The notes: a model not told the origin generated them from the letters alone. 64,000 bases of DNA from Scandinavium sp036495715 (GCA_036495715.1 DASXML010000075.1:29298-93297), one strand, 5' to 3'. Positions 26,402 to 36,003 are shown, counted from the stretch's first letter. Program-made: numbers and translations.

Positions 26402-27934
26402 ATGACAGCGAACAGTTACCTTGAGTATTTTCTCGTTCTGTTTGGCTGGATGATGAACAATGCCATGTGGGGCATTCTCAGCAGTTCAGGACTCTTCGCG
26501 CTCCCTTTGATTTTTAAAATCATGGGGGTCTGGCTGAAAATCAGGGAAGAAGGCGCGGATGAGGGGAATAAGGGAGTGCTCGCGATGCCCCGAATTGAGC
26601 ATACTATTTATGTTTCGTTCCTGGTCATGCTGTTCTGCTGCTTTCCCCTGTTGCCCGTCGATATCAGTACGCTGAAATTTGATACCTCTTACGCGAAACA
26701 GTGCGGTATCAGTATGGCCGCGCCACAAAACTCAGGTTATCAGGGGCTGGTCAATGATTTTGACGGGCGTACTGCGGAGGTGCCGGTCTGGTGGTACCTG
26801 CTGCACATGATGACCAAAGGGACCACGCAGGCCATGATCGCGGCGGTGCCTTGTGGCACGCAGCTCCGGCAGATGCGTTTTGATGTGCAGAACACCAAAA
26901 TCCGGGATCCCGTGTTGCTCCAGGAAGTACAGAATTTTGCCAGCCAGTGCTATGCGCGGGCGTACTTCAGGCTTAAAAGCAGTAATAACCAGCTTGGCGA
27001 TGCCACAGTCAACGCGGTTGGCTGGATAGGCAGTAGCTACTTTATGAACACGCCTGGCTATTACGATTACTACACGGCCATGACCCCTCGCGGACAATGG
27101 CCCTATAACAGTCAGCGCGACAGTGGTTACACTGATACCGGAGAAGGTGGCTACCCGTCCTGTAAAACCTGGTGGTCTGATGGTTCTCAGGGACTTCGCC
27201 AGCGGGTGCTGGCAAGCTTTGGTGATGATACCCGTATTGAGATGCAGCGCCAGTTTCCGGGAAATCAGTGGCAGGAAGTGGCATTGCGCTGGCTGGTGAG
27301 TCCCCGTAATGCCGGGTTGTCGGGGGAAGGGACGACTTATGCTGTGGGTAGCGCGGATACCACCACCGGACTTACCGGAAATCTTACGCGCCTGGCCTCG
27401 ACGGTCGGGATTGGGCTGAAGCAGTTTGAGGCACTGCCAGGGTTTGATGCACTTAAACAAGCGCTGCCGATGATCCAGGCCCTGTTGCTGATGATGATTA
27501 TCACGGTTACCCCTGTGCTGATGATGTTCAGCGCCTACGAGCCCAAAACGATTGTGACGATCTCCTTTGCGATGTTTGCGCTGCAGTTTGTGACGTTCTG
27601 GTGGGCGCTGGCGGGCTGGCTTGATGATCGGCTTATCACCATTCTCTATGACAGCATGGATCAGCAGGGGATTGCGAACAGCGATGTGCCTATGGCCAGT
27701 TTTTTCAGCTCGACAGCCGATGGCTGGATCATGAACCTGGTATTGGGGATGATGTATGTGGTCTTCCCGATGTTCTGGGTAGGGATGCTGGGCTGGATTG
27801 GTGTGAGATTAGGCGAGATAACACAATCGGTTACGAAGGGCTCAGAAATGCCTTTGCAGGCAGGGCAGCAAGGATCCAGTGCACTACAAAAAGTGGGGCA
27901 AGCAATTATCACCAAAGGGAGTAAAGGACATTGA
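26402..27934 (+). CDS. traG: TraG-like mating-pair stabilisation protein (N-terminal domain type)
   Basis: A 510-residue polytopic protein with helices near 7-25, 30-45, 68-88, 375-400, 405-428 and 455-480, and a large periplasmic loop between the second and third groups. The opening YLEYFLVLFGWMMNNAMW matches TraG-N domains. It lacks the long C-terminal exclusion domain of F TraG, as usual in this ICE family. ATG at 26402 follows GAGAGG. It is the last recognisable transfer gene; a relaxase gene would often follow but is not seen. Confidence 0.85.
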   Translation: MTANSYLEYFLVLFGWMMNNAMWGILSSSGLFALPLIFKIMGVWLKIREEGADEGNKGVLAMPRIEHTIYVSFLVMLFCCFPLLPVDISTLKFDTSYAKQCGISMAAPQNSGYQGLVNDFDGRTAEVPVWWYLLHMMTKGTTQAMIAAVPCGTQLRQMRFDVQNTKIRDPVLLQEVQNFASQCYARAYFRLKSSNNQLGDATVNAVGWIGSSYFMNTPGYYDYYTAMTPRGQWPYNSQRDSGYTDTGEGGYPSCKTWWSDGSQGLRQRVLASFGDDTRIEMQRQFPGNQWQEVALRWLVSPRNAGLSGEGTTYAVGSADTTTGLTGNLTRLASTVGIGLKQFEALPGFDALKQALPMIQALLLMMIITVTPVLMMFSAYEPKTIVTISFAMFALQFVTFWWALAGWLDDRLITILYDSMDQQGIANSDVPMASFFSSTADGWIMNLVLGMMYVVFPMFWVGMLGWIGVRLGEITQSVTKGSEMPLQAGQQGSSALQKVGQAIITKGSKGH

Positions 27935-27956
27935 TGTGACCTATCAGCATGGATAA

Positions 27957-28235
27957 CTATAAATCACGATCATCTACTTTTATGTCACCAATGTAAAAAC
28001 CATACCCACAATGCCCGTCTCGATAGCCATCAGAATCAGTTGAAGATTCTTTAGGCTCTGGGATTGAAATTATGATGAAGCCGAGAGCCTTTAGCACACT
28101 GGCGATTAAATCAATAGATCCCATTTGAACATTGCGGATGAGCTCTTTGTAATCATTCTTCTTCATTCGGTAGCCAGTACTTCTACGAGAGCAAATCTGG
28201 GCGATATCGTCAGGGTCAAAGCGATCTGGAGTCAT
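27957..28235 (-). CDS. Small hypothetical protein
   Basis: A 92-residue protein, acidic at both ends, with one hydrophobic stretch (about 44-58) and a Gly/Tyr/Asp-rich tail. The frame is open further upstream to 28442, overlapping the neighbouring gene, but the internal ATG at 28235 gives a compact protein and avoids that overlap. It lies convergent to traG with a 22-base gap. No family recognised; it may be a remnant of the boundary between the conjugation and T6SS regions. Confidence 0.4.
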   Translation of the reverse strand: MTPDRFDPDDIAQICSRRSTGYRMKKNDYKELIRNVQMGSIDLIASVLKALGFIIISIPEPKESSTDSDGYRDGHCGYGFYIGDIKVDDRDL

Positions 28236-28375
28236 GTGGAACCCACTGTAAAAATTTAAATAGGCTGGCAACAGTATAGTCACGGATTGTGTGCATTTCA
28301 TGTTCTGCGGTATTTTCTTAATCGCTCCTGATTCTTCCAGAAAATGCCTGAGTGAATATTTTCTGTTTATCAGGA

Positions 28376-28969
28376 TCAGGGAGCGAGAGCGATCGTTAAG
28401 GCAAAGAGATTGCCTTGTTCCTGAGTAGCGCTCCAGCCACACCTACCCAGTAGTGCCTGAAAGCCAGATACGCTGCCCGTGAGCCGGATTTGCACAGGGC
28501 TACATTGCTTTCCTGAATCATCAAAGGCGGCATCGAGAGAAGATTTAAGAACATAGACGCCATTGATTTCCGCACTCAGCGACAGTTGCCGTCGACCTTG
28601 CCACTGTTCATCGGACAGTACCTGATAAACCCATTGGTACTGCCGGGCTGTATCCAGCGCATGGCTGAGTCTGTACAGGTCTGGTTGTTCTTCCAGACTG
28701 CCGGTGGTCGCATTCCACAGAAAATTGAGTTTGAACGGCAGCTTCGCTTGCACGCCCTGCGTTCTTCCTTGTTTCAGCAACCATTCGATGTCACGAGCGA
28801 CAAGGCGTGAAAAGCGTCGGGTTCGCTGGGCTTCGGCGAGCCAGCGGGTGAGGAATATATTTTCCTGGGCCTCAGAGGCTGCTTTGCCATCCTGGCGAGC
28901 GGTGTGAAGGGCTACCAGTGCACACCAGGCCATATGCGCTGTTGCCGCTGTCTTATCTGTGTCAGTCAT
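28376..28969 (-). CDS. DUF2913-like protein
   Basis: A 197-residue soluble protein. The pattern AHMAWCALVALHTARQDG, then ENIFLTRWLAEAQRTRRF and DIEWLLKQGR, matches enterobacterial DUF2913 proteins as I recall them. Function is unknown. The gene is transcribed away from the T6SS cluster and toward the conjugation genes. Its start is followed (upstream on this strand) by the long AT-rich region that precedes tssB. Confidence 0.65.
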   Translation of the reverse strand: MTDTDKTAATAHMAWCALVALHTARQDGKAASEAQENIFLTRWLAEAQRTRRFSRLVARDIEWLLKQGRTQGVQAKLPFKLNFLWNATTGSLEEQPDLYRLSHALDTARQYQWVYQVLSDEQWQGRRQLSLSAEINGVYVLKSSLDAAFDDSGKQCSPVQIRLTGSVSGFQALLGRCGWSATQEQGNLFALTIALAP

Positions 28970-29647
28970 GCTATTCCCGTAATGCTGTGATATTGCGTTC
29001 GATTATAACAAATTCATTGTCCATACATACACGATGAGGAACATGGAAAGTCTGAGCATCGTGAGCTACTGTGCGACTCATGCTTCCTCGGGAAGGGATA
29101 CCATCGTTCTGGTGGGTGAGGAGGGTACAGGGCGTGGCTTTCTTCGCGGACGTGAATTATGTTCGTCGATCGGACATTGAAAAGCCTGACAGCTATACTT
29201 AATTATATTTGTCGGGTGAATGAGTTTTCCTGCGCTATTAATTAAGTGAATTAGTTAAGTTGAAACCCTCCAGTGTTAATGGTTGCTTAAATATTCATGA
29301 GGTGAATGATTTGTCATCAGACGTTGGTGTGCATATTTGAATGTCTATCTTTAGGATATTTCACATCATGTTTTGATGTTCAGATCGCAATTCATTTTCT
29401 GATTGCTTCAAAATTTAAAATTAAACACATTAACATGTGCTTATGCTGAAGTTGTGTAATCGCAGGTGCCACACGGCCTGATGTGTAAATAAGGAAAAAA
29501 GTATTCAGATACTGAATTAACTAATCGGTTTCGTCCTGTTTACATACTAAATTAGCGGCGTGATAATGAAAGGCCTGCCGTTATATCTGTTGCATGCCAT
29601 TATCATCCGGCAGGAAGCCCATTAAACATTTACAGGAGAGTAAGCGG
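28970..29647. promoter_or_regulatory. Probable T6SS promoter/regulatory region
   Basis: About 680 bases between a reverse gene and tssB. The part from 29180 on is very AT-rich, as expected for H-NS-silenced T6SS promoters. Short inverted repeats are visible: ACATCA/TGATGT (29363-29379), ATTCAG-ATA-CTGAAT (29503-29517), and GATAATG (29562) with CATTATC (29598). Any of these may be operators. No full Fur box and no sigma-54 -24/-12 pair is seen. A 48-codon frame (29034-29180) is too weak to call. tssB has a clear AGGAGAG ribosome site. Confidence 0.5.
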
Positions 29648-30145
29648 ATGAGCCAGAGCTTCCAAAATGAGATACCCAAGGCGCGTGTTAACATTTCGTT
29701 GGATTTACACACGGGAGGCGCGAAAAAGAAGGTTGAGCTCCCGCTTAAGCTGCTGAGCGTCGGCGACTTCAGCAACGGTAAGTCCACCGGCGCCCTGTCG
29801 GAAAGAAGTAAAATAAATGTTAATAAAAACAACTTCGATTCTGTGCTCTCAGAACTAAATCCTGAAGTAAATCTCACCGTCAAGAATACCCTCGCGGGCG
29901 ATGGAACAGAAGAAAATATTCGTCTGGGTTTCCAGAATATGAAAGATTTTGAACCCGAGCAGATTGCGCGCCAGATACCGCAGTTAAAGGCAATGTTGTC
30001 TATGCGTAATTTGCTGCGCGACCTCAAATCCAACCTTCTCGATAATACCACGTTCAAACGGGAGCTGGAGAAAATTCTGAAAGACCCGACATTGAGCGAC
30101 GAACTGCGCAATGAACTTAACGCGCTGGCCCCGTCCCAGGATTAA
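29648..30145 (+). CDS. tssB: T6SS contractile sheath small subunit TssB (VipA/ImpB)
   Basis: A 165-residue protein, normal length for TssB. The opening KARVNISLDLHTGGAKKKVELPLKLLS and the later RDLKSNLLDNTTFKRELEKIL helix are typical. It pairs with TssC to form the sheath that contracts and fires the Hcp tube. The start is the ATG after AGGAGAG; the frame upstream is open but unsupported. It is the first gene of the T6SS cluster and lies 46 bases before tssC. Confidence 0.95.
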   Translation: MSQSFQNEIPKARVNISLDLHTGGAKKKVELPLKLLSVGDFSNGKSTGALSERSKINVNKNNFDSVLSELNPEVNLTVKNTLAGDGTEENIRLGFQNMKDFEPEQIARQIPQLKAMLSMRNLLRDLKSNLLDNTTFKRELEKILKDPTLSDELRNELNALAPSQD

Positions 30146-30191
30146 TACGCAATTACTGGAAATATTAACGGAATAACTGGAAATAATGCTC

Positions 30192-31736
30192 ATGTCAGTC
30201 AATAACGAATCTCAGAACCAGGCCGCAGGCGCAACCCTTGAAAAAACGTTGCCACAGGGCGGGGTCTATGCCTCACTGTTCGATAAAATTAATCTGGAGC
30301 CTGTTTCCGAAATGGACTCCATTAATGGCTATGATGACAATACGGTGATGGCCGAAACCTCGGCGAATGCCCGTGTGACGGCTGCCGTTCAGGTCTTTAT
30401 GCAGTGCCTGCAGAAGTCCGGGCAAAAAGTAGAGCGATTAGATAAGACCCTGCTGGACTCTCACATCGCCGAGCTGGACTTTCAGATCAGCCGCCAGCTT
30501 GATGAAATAATGCACCATGAAGAATTTCAGCGCGTAGAAGGTGTCTGGCGTGGACTGAAATCCCTTATTGACAAAATCGATTTTCGTCAAAATGTAAAAA
30601 TCGAGCTGCTGGACCTGTCTAAAGAAGACCTCAGAACCGATTTTGAAGACAGTCCGGAAATTATCCAGAGTGGATTGTATCGTCAGACGTATATCGCAGA
30701 ATACGATACTCCGGGTGGGGAGCCTATTGCCGCAGTAATCTCTGCTTACGAGTTCGATGCTTCGTCTCAGGATGTGGCGCTGATGCGTAACCTATCAAAA
30801 GTGTCGGCCGCTGCCCACATGCCATTTATCGGCTCTGCCGGTCCGGCGTTCTTTTTGAAAGAAAATATGGAGCAGGTGGCCGCGATTAAAGATATCGGCA
30901 ACTACTTTGACCGTGCCGAGTATATCAAATGGCAGAGTTTCCGCCAGACCGACGATTCACGCTATATGGGGTTGGTGATGCCGCGGGTACTGGGTCGTTT
31001 ACCGTATGGCCCGGACACTGTGCCGGTACGCAGCTTCAACTATATCGAAGAAGTGAAAGGCCCGGATCACGATAAATACCTGTGGACCAATGCCTCCTTC
31101 GCCTTTGCCGCCAACATGGTGAAGAGCTTCATCAACAACGGGTGGTGTGTACAAATCCGTGGCCCGCAGGCCGGCGGTGCCGTTCAGGACCTGCCGATTC
31201 ACCTGTACGATCTCGGTACCGGCAATCAGGTGAAAATTCCGTCAGAGGTCATGATCCCGGAGACTCGTGAATTTGAGTTCGCCAATCTGGGATTCATTCC
31301 GCTGTCCTACTACAAGAATCGTGATTACTCCTGCTTTTTCTCAGCGAACTCCACGCAGAAACCTGCCCTGTACGACACCGCAGATGCGACGGCCAACAGC
31401 CGCATTAACGCCCGTCTGCCGTACATCTTCCTGCTGTCCCGTATCGCCCACTACCTGAAGCTTATTCAGCGTGAAAACATCGGCACCACCAAAGACCGCC
31501 GCATGCTGGAGCTGGAATTGAACACCTGGGTCAAATCGTTGGTGACGGAGATGACGGATGCAGGCGACGAACTGCAGGCGTCTCACCCACTGCGCGATGC
31601 GAAAGTGACCGTGGAAGACATCGAGGACAACCCGGGCTTCTTCCGCGTGAAACTCTATGCCGTGCCACACTTCCAAGTGGAAGGGATGGACGTCAATCTG
31701 TCACTGGTCTCCCAGATGCCGAAAGCAAAATCCTAA
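30192..31736 (+). CDS. tssC: T6SS contractile sheath large subunit TssC (VipB/ImpC)
   Basis: About 514 residues. Diagnostic segments include FQRVEGVWRGLKSLI, AISAYEF, RVLGRLPYG and the C-terminal NPGFFRVKLYAVPHFQVEGMD. It forms the sheath with TssB in the cytoplasm and is recycled by ClpV. Starts at 30186 and 30192 are both ATG; the second has the better spacing from GGAA. It is followed by tssK after 16 bases. Confidence 0.95.
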   Translation: MSVNNESQNQAAGATLEKTLPQGGVYASLFDKINLEPVSEMDSINGYDDNTVMAETSANARVTAAVQVFMQCLQKSGQKVERLDKTLLDSHIAELDFQISRQLDEIMHHEEFQRVEGVWRGLKSLIDKIDFRQNVKIELLDLSKEDLRTDFEDSPEIIQSGLYRQTYIAEYDTPGGEPIAAVISAYEFDASSQDVALMRNLSKVSAAAHMPFIGSAGPAFFLKENMEQVAAIKDIGNYFDRAEYIKWQSFRQTDDSRYMGLVMPRVLGRLPYGPDTVPVRSFNYIEEVKGPDHDKYLWTNASFAFAANMVKSFINNGWCVQIRGPQAGGAVQDLPIHLYDLGTGNQVKIPSEVMIPETREFEFANLGFIPLSYYKNRDYSCFFSANSTQKPALYDTADATANSRINARLPYIFLLSRIAHYLKLIQRENIGTTKDRRMLELELNTWVKSLVTEMTDAGDELQASHPLRDAKVTVEDIEDNPGFFRVKLYAVPHFQVEGMDVNLSLVSQMPKAKS

Positions 31737-31752
31737 GGCGGGGTGAGCAGGG

Positions 31753-33090
31753 ATGAAAATTTATCGCCCACTTTGGGAGGATGGGGCCGCTCTGGCCCCG
31801 CAACAGTTCCAGCAGCAGGCCCGCTGGAGCGAACACGTTGCCGACATGGTTGCCCGGATGGGTATTTCTCATCCCTGGGGCGTGGTGGCGGCAGAATTTG
31901 ATGATGCCGCACTGGCGCTCTCGCGCCTGAATGCCACCCGTCTGGTGGTGCGCTTTCAGGACGGTACCCTTGTGGATACCGACCTGGCAGATACCCTTCC
32001 TCCGGTCTGTGATTTGTCTGTTGCCGCCGGCAGTGAAGCCGTTGACGTGGTCGTCACGCTGCCGCTGCTGAGTGCCAGCGGCGGCAACCTTGATAATGGC
32101 CAGGACAGTGAACGCCCGCGTCGCTGGAAAGCGGAGCGTGTGGTGGTGCAGGAGCTGGCCGGGCATGAAAGCGGTGAGCTCGCGATCCTGCGTAATGCGC
32201 TGACCCTGCGTCTGTCCAGCCAGGAAAATACGGCATACCTGACCTGTCCGGTGGCCCGCCTGGTGCGTAATGCACAGGGGCAGTGGAGCCGTGACCCGAC
32301 CTTTATCCCGCCGATGCTGTCTGTTGCTGCCAGTTCGTGGCTTGCCACCGAACTGGGTGACCTGCTGGTTCGCCTGCAGGCACGCCGTCGTCGCCTGATG
32401 GCCATGCGCCGTGAAAGCAATGAGCGGATGGCCGACTTTGCGGTCGCGGATGTCTCTTTGTTCTGGCTGCTCAATGCCCTGAACAGCGCCGAGCCGGTGC
32501 TGACGGAACTGCTGCAGACGCCTGATCGTCACCCGGAACTGCTGTACCGCGAACTGACCCGTCTGGCCGGGAGTCTGCTGACCTTCTCACTGGAGCACGA
32601 CGCGGGCGATATTCCTGCTTATCAGCACGATGCACCAGAGCGGGTGTTCCCGCCGCTGCTGGCTCTGCTCGACAAGCTGCTGGAAGCGAGCCTGCCGTCG
32701 CGGGTGGTGAGTATCCACCTGGAGCATCAGGATCAGATCTGGAAAGGTGCCCTGCACGATGCGCGCCTGCGCGAAGGGGCAGACTTCTATCTCTCTGTAC
32801 GCTCCTCCATGCCGAACCATGAAATTCAGACGAAATTCCCGCAGCTGTGTAAAGCAGGCAGCTTTGATGATGTGTCCGACGTGGTGAACGTGGCTCTGAG
32901 CGGGATGGTTATCAAACCGCTGACCCATGTTCCGGCCGCTATCCCGTTGCGCCTTGAGAACCAGTATTTCTCGCTGGATTTGAGTACTGAGGCGGCTCGC
33001 GCAATGCTTGAAATGGGCAGCTGCACCTTCTACACCCCGCGCTCACTGGGGGATGTGAATCTTGAACTCTTTGCGGTGCTGCGCTCATGA
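31753..33090 (+). CDS. tssK: T6SS baseplate protein TssK (ImpJ/VasE)
   Basis: A 445-residue protein of usual TssK length. The N-terminal PLWEDGAALAPQQFQQQARW and the C-terminal FYTPRSLGDVNLELFAVL region are characteristic. TssK trimers connect the baseplate (TssEFG) to the TssLM membrane complex and are structurally like phage receptor-binding proteins. AGCAGGG precedes the ATG. It overlaps tssL by ATGA. Confidence 0.94.
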   Translation: MKIYRPLWEDGAALAPQQFQQQARWSEHVADMVARMGISHPWGVVAAEFDDAALALSRLNATRLVVRFQDGTLVDTDLADTLPPVCDLSVAAGSEAVDVVVTLPLLSASGGNLDNGQDSERPRRWKAERVVVQELAGHESGELAILRNALTLRLSSQENTAYLTCPVARLVRNAQGQWSRDPTFIPPMLSVAASSWLATELGDLLVRLQARRRRLMAMRRESNERMADFAVADVSLFWLLNALNSAEPVLTELLQTPDRHPELLYRELTRLAGSLLTFSLEHDAGDIPAYQHDAPERVFPPLLALLDKLLEASLPSRVVSIHLEHQDQIWKGALHDARLREGADFYLSVRSSMPNHEIQTKFPQLCKAGSFDDVSDVVNVALSGMVIKPLTHVPAAIPLRLENQYFSLDLSTEAARAMLEMGSCTFYTPRSLGDVNLELFAVLRS

Positions 33091-33740
33091 ATAAATCCGA
33101 ACTCAGCCAGACAGAACGCATTTTCTACCCGGGCTGGCTGATGGCCAGCCAGCTGCGCGGCGGGCAGGAAGTCCGGGACGGGGAAGGGCTCTATCGCCGG
33201 GCCTGCCGTCTGGTGCAGGAGGCGAAAGCGGCGCTCACGGAGGCCGGTTACAGCGACATCAGCCGTGACCATATGGTGTATGCCCTGTGTGCCCTGCTTG
33301 ATGAGAGTGTGATGAACCGGGGAACCACCGACGATGGTTATCTGACCTGGCGCCGTGACCCGTTGCAGGCACACTTCTTTGGCACCCTCAATGCCGGTGA
33401 GGAACTGTGGGAATGCATCCGCAACCTGCTGAAAGAAACCGCGCCTGACGCCGCTGTCCTGACCTGCATGTACCGGACCCTGCAGCTGGGGTTCGTCGGT
33501 CAGTATCGTGCCCAGGATGATGAGCGCCGGGAAGATATTGTTCGCGCGCTCGCGGAACGGGTGCCGGCCTTCACGCTTGCCCAGGACGCGCCCATTGTTG
33601 CCCGGGCATCACGCCTGCGCAGTGGTCGTCGCGGGTACTGGCTGACCTGGATTGTGGCCGCTGTTGCCCTGGCAGCGCTCTGGTTCTTCCTTTCGTCTTC
33701 GCTTACCGACCTGGTAAGCCAGACTGTCAGGCCGGGGTAA
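33087..33740 (+). CDS. tssL: T6SS inner-membrane protein TssL (DotU-like)
   Basis: A 217-residue protein: a cytoplasmic DotU domain with YALCALLDESVMN and LRSGRRGYWL segments and one C-terminal membrane helix (about 187-206). It lacks a peptidoglycan-binding tail; that function is carried by the separate OmpA-domain protein encoded three bases downstream. TssL binds TssM and TssK in the membrane complex. It overlaps tssK by four bases. Confidence 0.94.
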   Translation: MNKSELSQTERIFYPGWLMASQLRGGQEVRDGEGLYRRACRLVQEAKAALTEAGYSDISRDHMVYALCALLDESVMNRGTTDDGYLTWRRDPLQAHFFGTLNAGEELWECIRNLLKETAPDAAVLTCMYRTLQLGFVGQYRAQDDERREDIVRALAERVPAFTLAQDAPIVARASRLRSGRRGYWLTWIVAAVALAALWFFLSSSLTDLVSQTVRPG

Positions 33741-33743
33741 GCG

Positions 33744-35471
33744 ATGCGGGATGCGTACCGAAGTCTGTTAACTGCCCTGGGGGCCTTACTCGCGCTGTGG
33801 CTCATTCTGGGATTCTGGCCACTGTCCACGGGCAGCCGTGTGGCACTCAGCATGCTGGTTGTTCTGGTGTCCGGGGTGATGCTCTGGCGTCAGCGTCGGG
33901 CTTCGCAGGCGCGGGCGACCGCTGTCCGGGAGATTGTGGATGAAAACCTGCCGCCGGAAGATTTTCAGGGGGCGGTGATCCTTGTCTGCGGCGACAGCGC
34001 CCCGCTGTTTGTGTCCGGTTCCCGTCACCGGGAGACCCGGCAGGGCTGGTATCTGTGGGTGAAGGATGCGGAACAGCTGCCACTGCTGGTACAGCACCTG
34101 AGCCTGGTGCGCCCGGCCCTGGTGTCGCAAATCTCCGTCATGCTGGCGGTGGTACCTGAACAGCACACCTCCGGGGATGATTTTACCCAGAGTCTTCGGG
34201 GCTGGCAGCGGGCTGTCGTCCAGTGCCGTGCGGCATTTGGCACTCTCCCTCCGCTGTGGACTGTGACCTGGGTATCGCCCCCTGTGGCCTGCATGGAGGC
34301 AGAGCCCGTCTGGTTTACCACGGTCAGCCAGCGAAGCTGTATTCAGGTGTATCAGCCTGGTCAGGGCAATGTGTCACTGACGGAGTGGACCCGGGAGACC
34401 GGCTCAGACGGGCGTCTTTCGCGCCTGAGTCAGGGTCTGTGGCTGGACAGTCTGCTTGCCTGGCAGAACAGCGCGGTGACTAACCTGCTGTCGGTACGCC
34501 ACGGCGAACTGCCGGTGATGAAGCCCTGCGTGCAGGGCATGTGCATGGTGCCGGTGAGCGGTATCGAAGGCAATCTCTGGCAACAGCACATCACTTCCGT
34601 GACGGCGCTGCCACCGGATGCCGTTGTCACCACCGAGCCACTGCCGCTGCCTGAACTGCTGCTGCCGGCGTTGCCACGCCGACGGGGTGTCAGCCGCAGG
34701 ATGGTGTTCTGGCGCTATGCCGGATTACTGGGCGGGATTTTCCTGGCACTTGCCATGCTGGCATCCTGGATGAACAACCAGCGTCTCATTCGCAATGTCG
34801 GCGACCATCTCGCGTTATATCAGCATCTCACCGGAACACCGGTGGCACCTAAACTGCGGGCGCAGCAGCGCCTGCGGGCTGATGGCGCATTGCTGGACGA
34901 CTGGGCGCGTCGCGGGGAGCCACTGCGTTATCGCCTGGGGCTGTATCAGGGGCTGCGTCTGGTTTCACCTGTTGAGGCTGCCGTCAATGACTGGGCTCCG
35001 CCCCCGCCACCTCCTCCGGTTATCAAAAAAATCATTCAGGGGCCGAAAACCCTTCGCCTCGACAGCATGTCGTTGTTCGATTCGGGCAAATCGGCGCTGA
35101 AAGCCGGTTCAACCAAAGTGCTGGTGAACTCGCTGGTCGGCATCAAAGCGAAACCGGGCTGGCTGATTGTCGTGTCCGGCCATACCGATAACACCGGCAA
35201 TCCGACACTGAACCAGACGCTGTCCCGTGAGCGTGCCGACGCGGTACGCGACTGGATGCGTGACACCGGTGATGTACCGGAAAGCTGTTTTGCGGTGCAG
35301 GGCTATGGCGCAAGCCGCCCTGTGGCAACCAATGACACCCCGGACGGCCGTGCGCTGAACCGCCGGGTTGAAATCAGTCTGGTACCGCAGGCGAATGCCT
35401 GTCAGATACCGGGCAAACCCGACGCGTCATCGCAGGATGATGACGTGACTGACAATGAAATGGAGAAATAA
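33744..35471 (+). CDS. T6SS-associated OmpA-domain membrane protein (peptidoglycan anchor)
   Basis: A 575-residue protein with two N-terminal membrane helices (about 7-50), a cytoplasmic region, a third helix (about 325-345), a proline-rich hinge (near 417-426) and a C-terminal OmpA/MotB-like domain (about 435-550). The domain has the binding motif SGHTDNTGN followed by LSRERADAVRDWM and an RRVEI ending. It likely fastens the TssLM complex to the cell wall, doing the job of TagL or the extended C-terminus of other TssL proteins. The central part is specific to this T6SS type. Gaps of three bases on both sides show tight operon packing. Confidence 0.85.
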   Translation: MRDAYRSLLTALGALLALWLILGFWPLSTGSRVALSMLVVLVSGVMLWRQRRASQARATAVREIVDENLPPEDFQGAVILVCGDSAPLFVSGSRHRETRQGWYLWVKDAEQLPLLVQHLSLVRPALVSQISVMLAVVPEQHTSGDDFTQSLRGWQRAVVQCRAAFGTLPPLWTVTWVSPPVACMEAEPVWFTTVSQRSCIQVYQPGQGNVSLTEWTRETGSDGRLSRLSQGLWLDSLLAWQNSAVTNLLSVRHGELPVMKPCVQGMCMVPVSGIEGNLWQQHITSVTALPPDAVVTTEPLPLPELLLPALPRRRGVSRRMVFWRYAGLLGGIFLALAMLASWMNNQRLIRNVGDHLALYQHLTGTPVAPKLRAQQRLRADGALLDDWARRGEPLRYRLGLYQGLRLVSPVEAAVNDWAPPPPPPPVIKKIIQGPKTLRLDSMSLFDSGKSALKAGSTKVLVNSLVGIKAKPGWLIVVSGHTDNTGNPTLNQTLSRERADAVRDWMRDTGDVPESCFAVQGYGASRPVATNDTPDGRALNRRVEISLVPQANACQIPGKPDASSQDDDVTDNEMEK

Positions 35472-35474
35472 TAC

Positions 35475-35966
35475 ATGGCAATTCCTGTTTATCTTTGGCT
35501 GAAAGACGACGGCGGCGCGGACATTAAAGGTTCTGTGGACGTTCAGGATCGTGAAGGCAGCATCGAAGTTGTCGCTCAGGAGCATAACCTGTACATCCCG
35601 ACCGATAACAACACCGGCAAACTGACCGGCACGCGTATCCATACGCCGTTCCTGTTCACCAAAGAAATCGACTCGTCCAGCCCGTACTTGTACAAGGCCG
35701 TAACAACCGGTCAGACCCTGAAATCTGCGGAATTCAAGTGGTACAAAATCAACGACGCGGGTCAGGAAGTTGAGTACTTCAACACCAAGCTTGAGAACGT
35801 AAAAGTGGTGAAAGTGGCGCCAAGGATGCACGACATCAAGGACCCTTCCTTCGAGAAGCACAACCACCTCGAAGCCATTGAGCTGCGTTACGAAAAAATC
35901 ACCTGGACCTACAAAGACGGCAACATCATTCATTCCGATTCCTGGAACGAACGCGCCACAGCGTAA
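35475..35966 (+). CDS. hcp: T6SS inner-tube protein Hcp (TssD)
   Basis: A 163-residue Hcp1-family protein starting AIPVYLWLKDDGG, with the usual TPFLFTKEIDSSSPYLYKA strand region and a C-terminal YEKITWTYKDG. Hexamers stack into the tube that is propelled out of the cell and may carry small effectors inside. GGAG precedes the ATG. A strong terminator follows immediately, so Hcp can be made in excess of downstream proteins. Confidence 0.96.
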   Translation: MAIPVYLWLKDDGGADIKGSVDVQDREGSIEVVAQEHNLYIPTDNNTGKLTGTRIHTPFLFTKEIDSSSPYLYKAVTTGQTLKSAEFKWYKINDAGQEVEYFNTKLENVKVVKVAPRMHDIKDPSFEKHNHLEAIELRYEKITWTYKDGNIIHSDSWNERATA

Positions 35967-35972
35967 GTCACA

Positions 35973-36003
35973 AGCGGACAGTCCCCTCTGTCCGCTTTTT
36001 TGT
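35973..36003 (+). terminator. Rho-independent terminator after hcp
   Basis: AGCGGACAG and CTGTCCGCT form a perfect nine-base stem with a TCCCCT loop, followed by a run of T residues. It lies seven bases past the hcp stop. It should end or attenuate the tssB-hcp transcript, so clpV needs read-through or a promoter in the following 140 bases. Confidence 0.88.

Noticed and set aside
26732..27460. Reverse-strand open frame of 242 codons inside traG
   Set aside because: No recognisable domain and fully covered by traG.
29034..29180. 48-codon frame upstream of tssB with a GEEGTGR stretch
   Set aside because: A loose P-loop resemblance only, no ribosome site, too short to support.
29562..29604. 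Fur box ahead of tssB
   Set aside because: GATAATG and CATTATC are 29 bases apart and do not make a 19-bp Fur site.
31693..32532. Reverse-strand open frame of 279 codons inside tssK
   Set aside because: Antisense to a clear tssK; Gln/His/Arg-rich translation is typical of GC-rich shadow frames.
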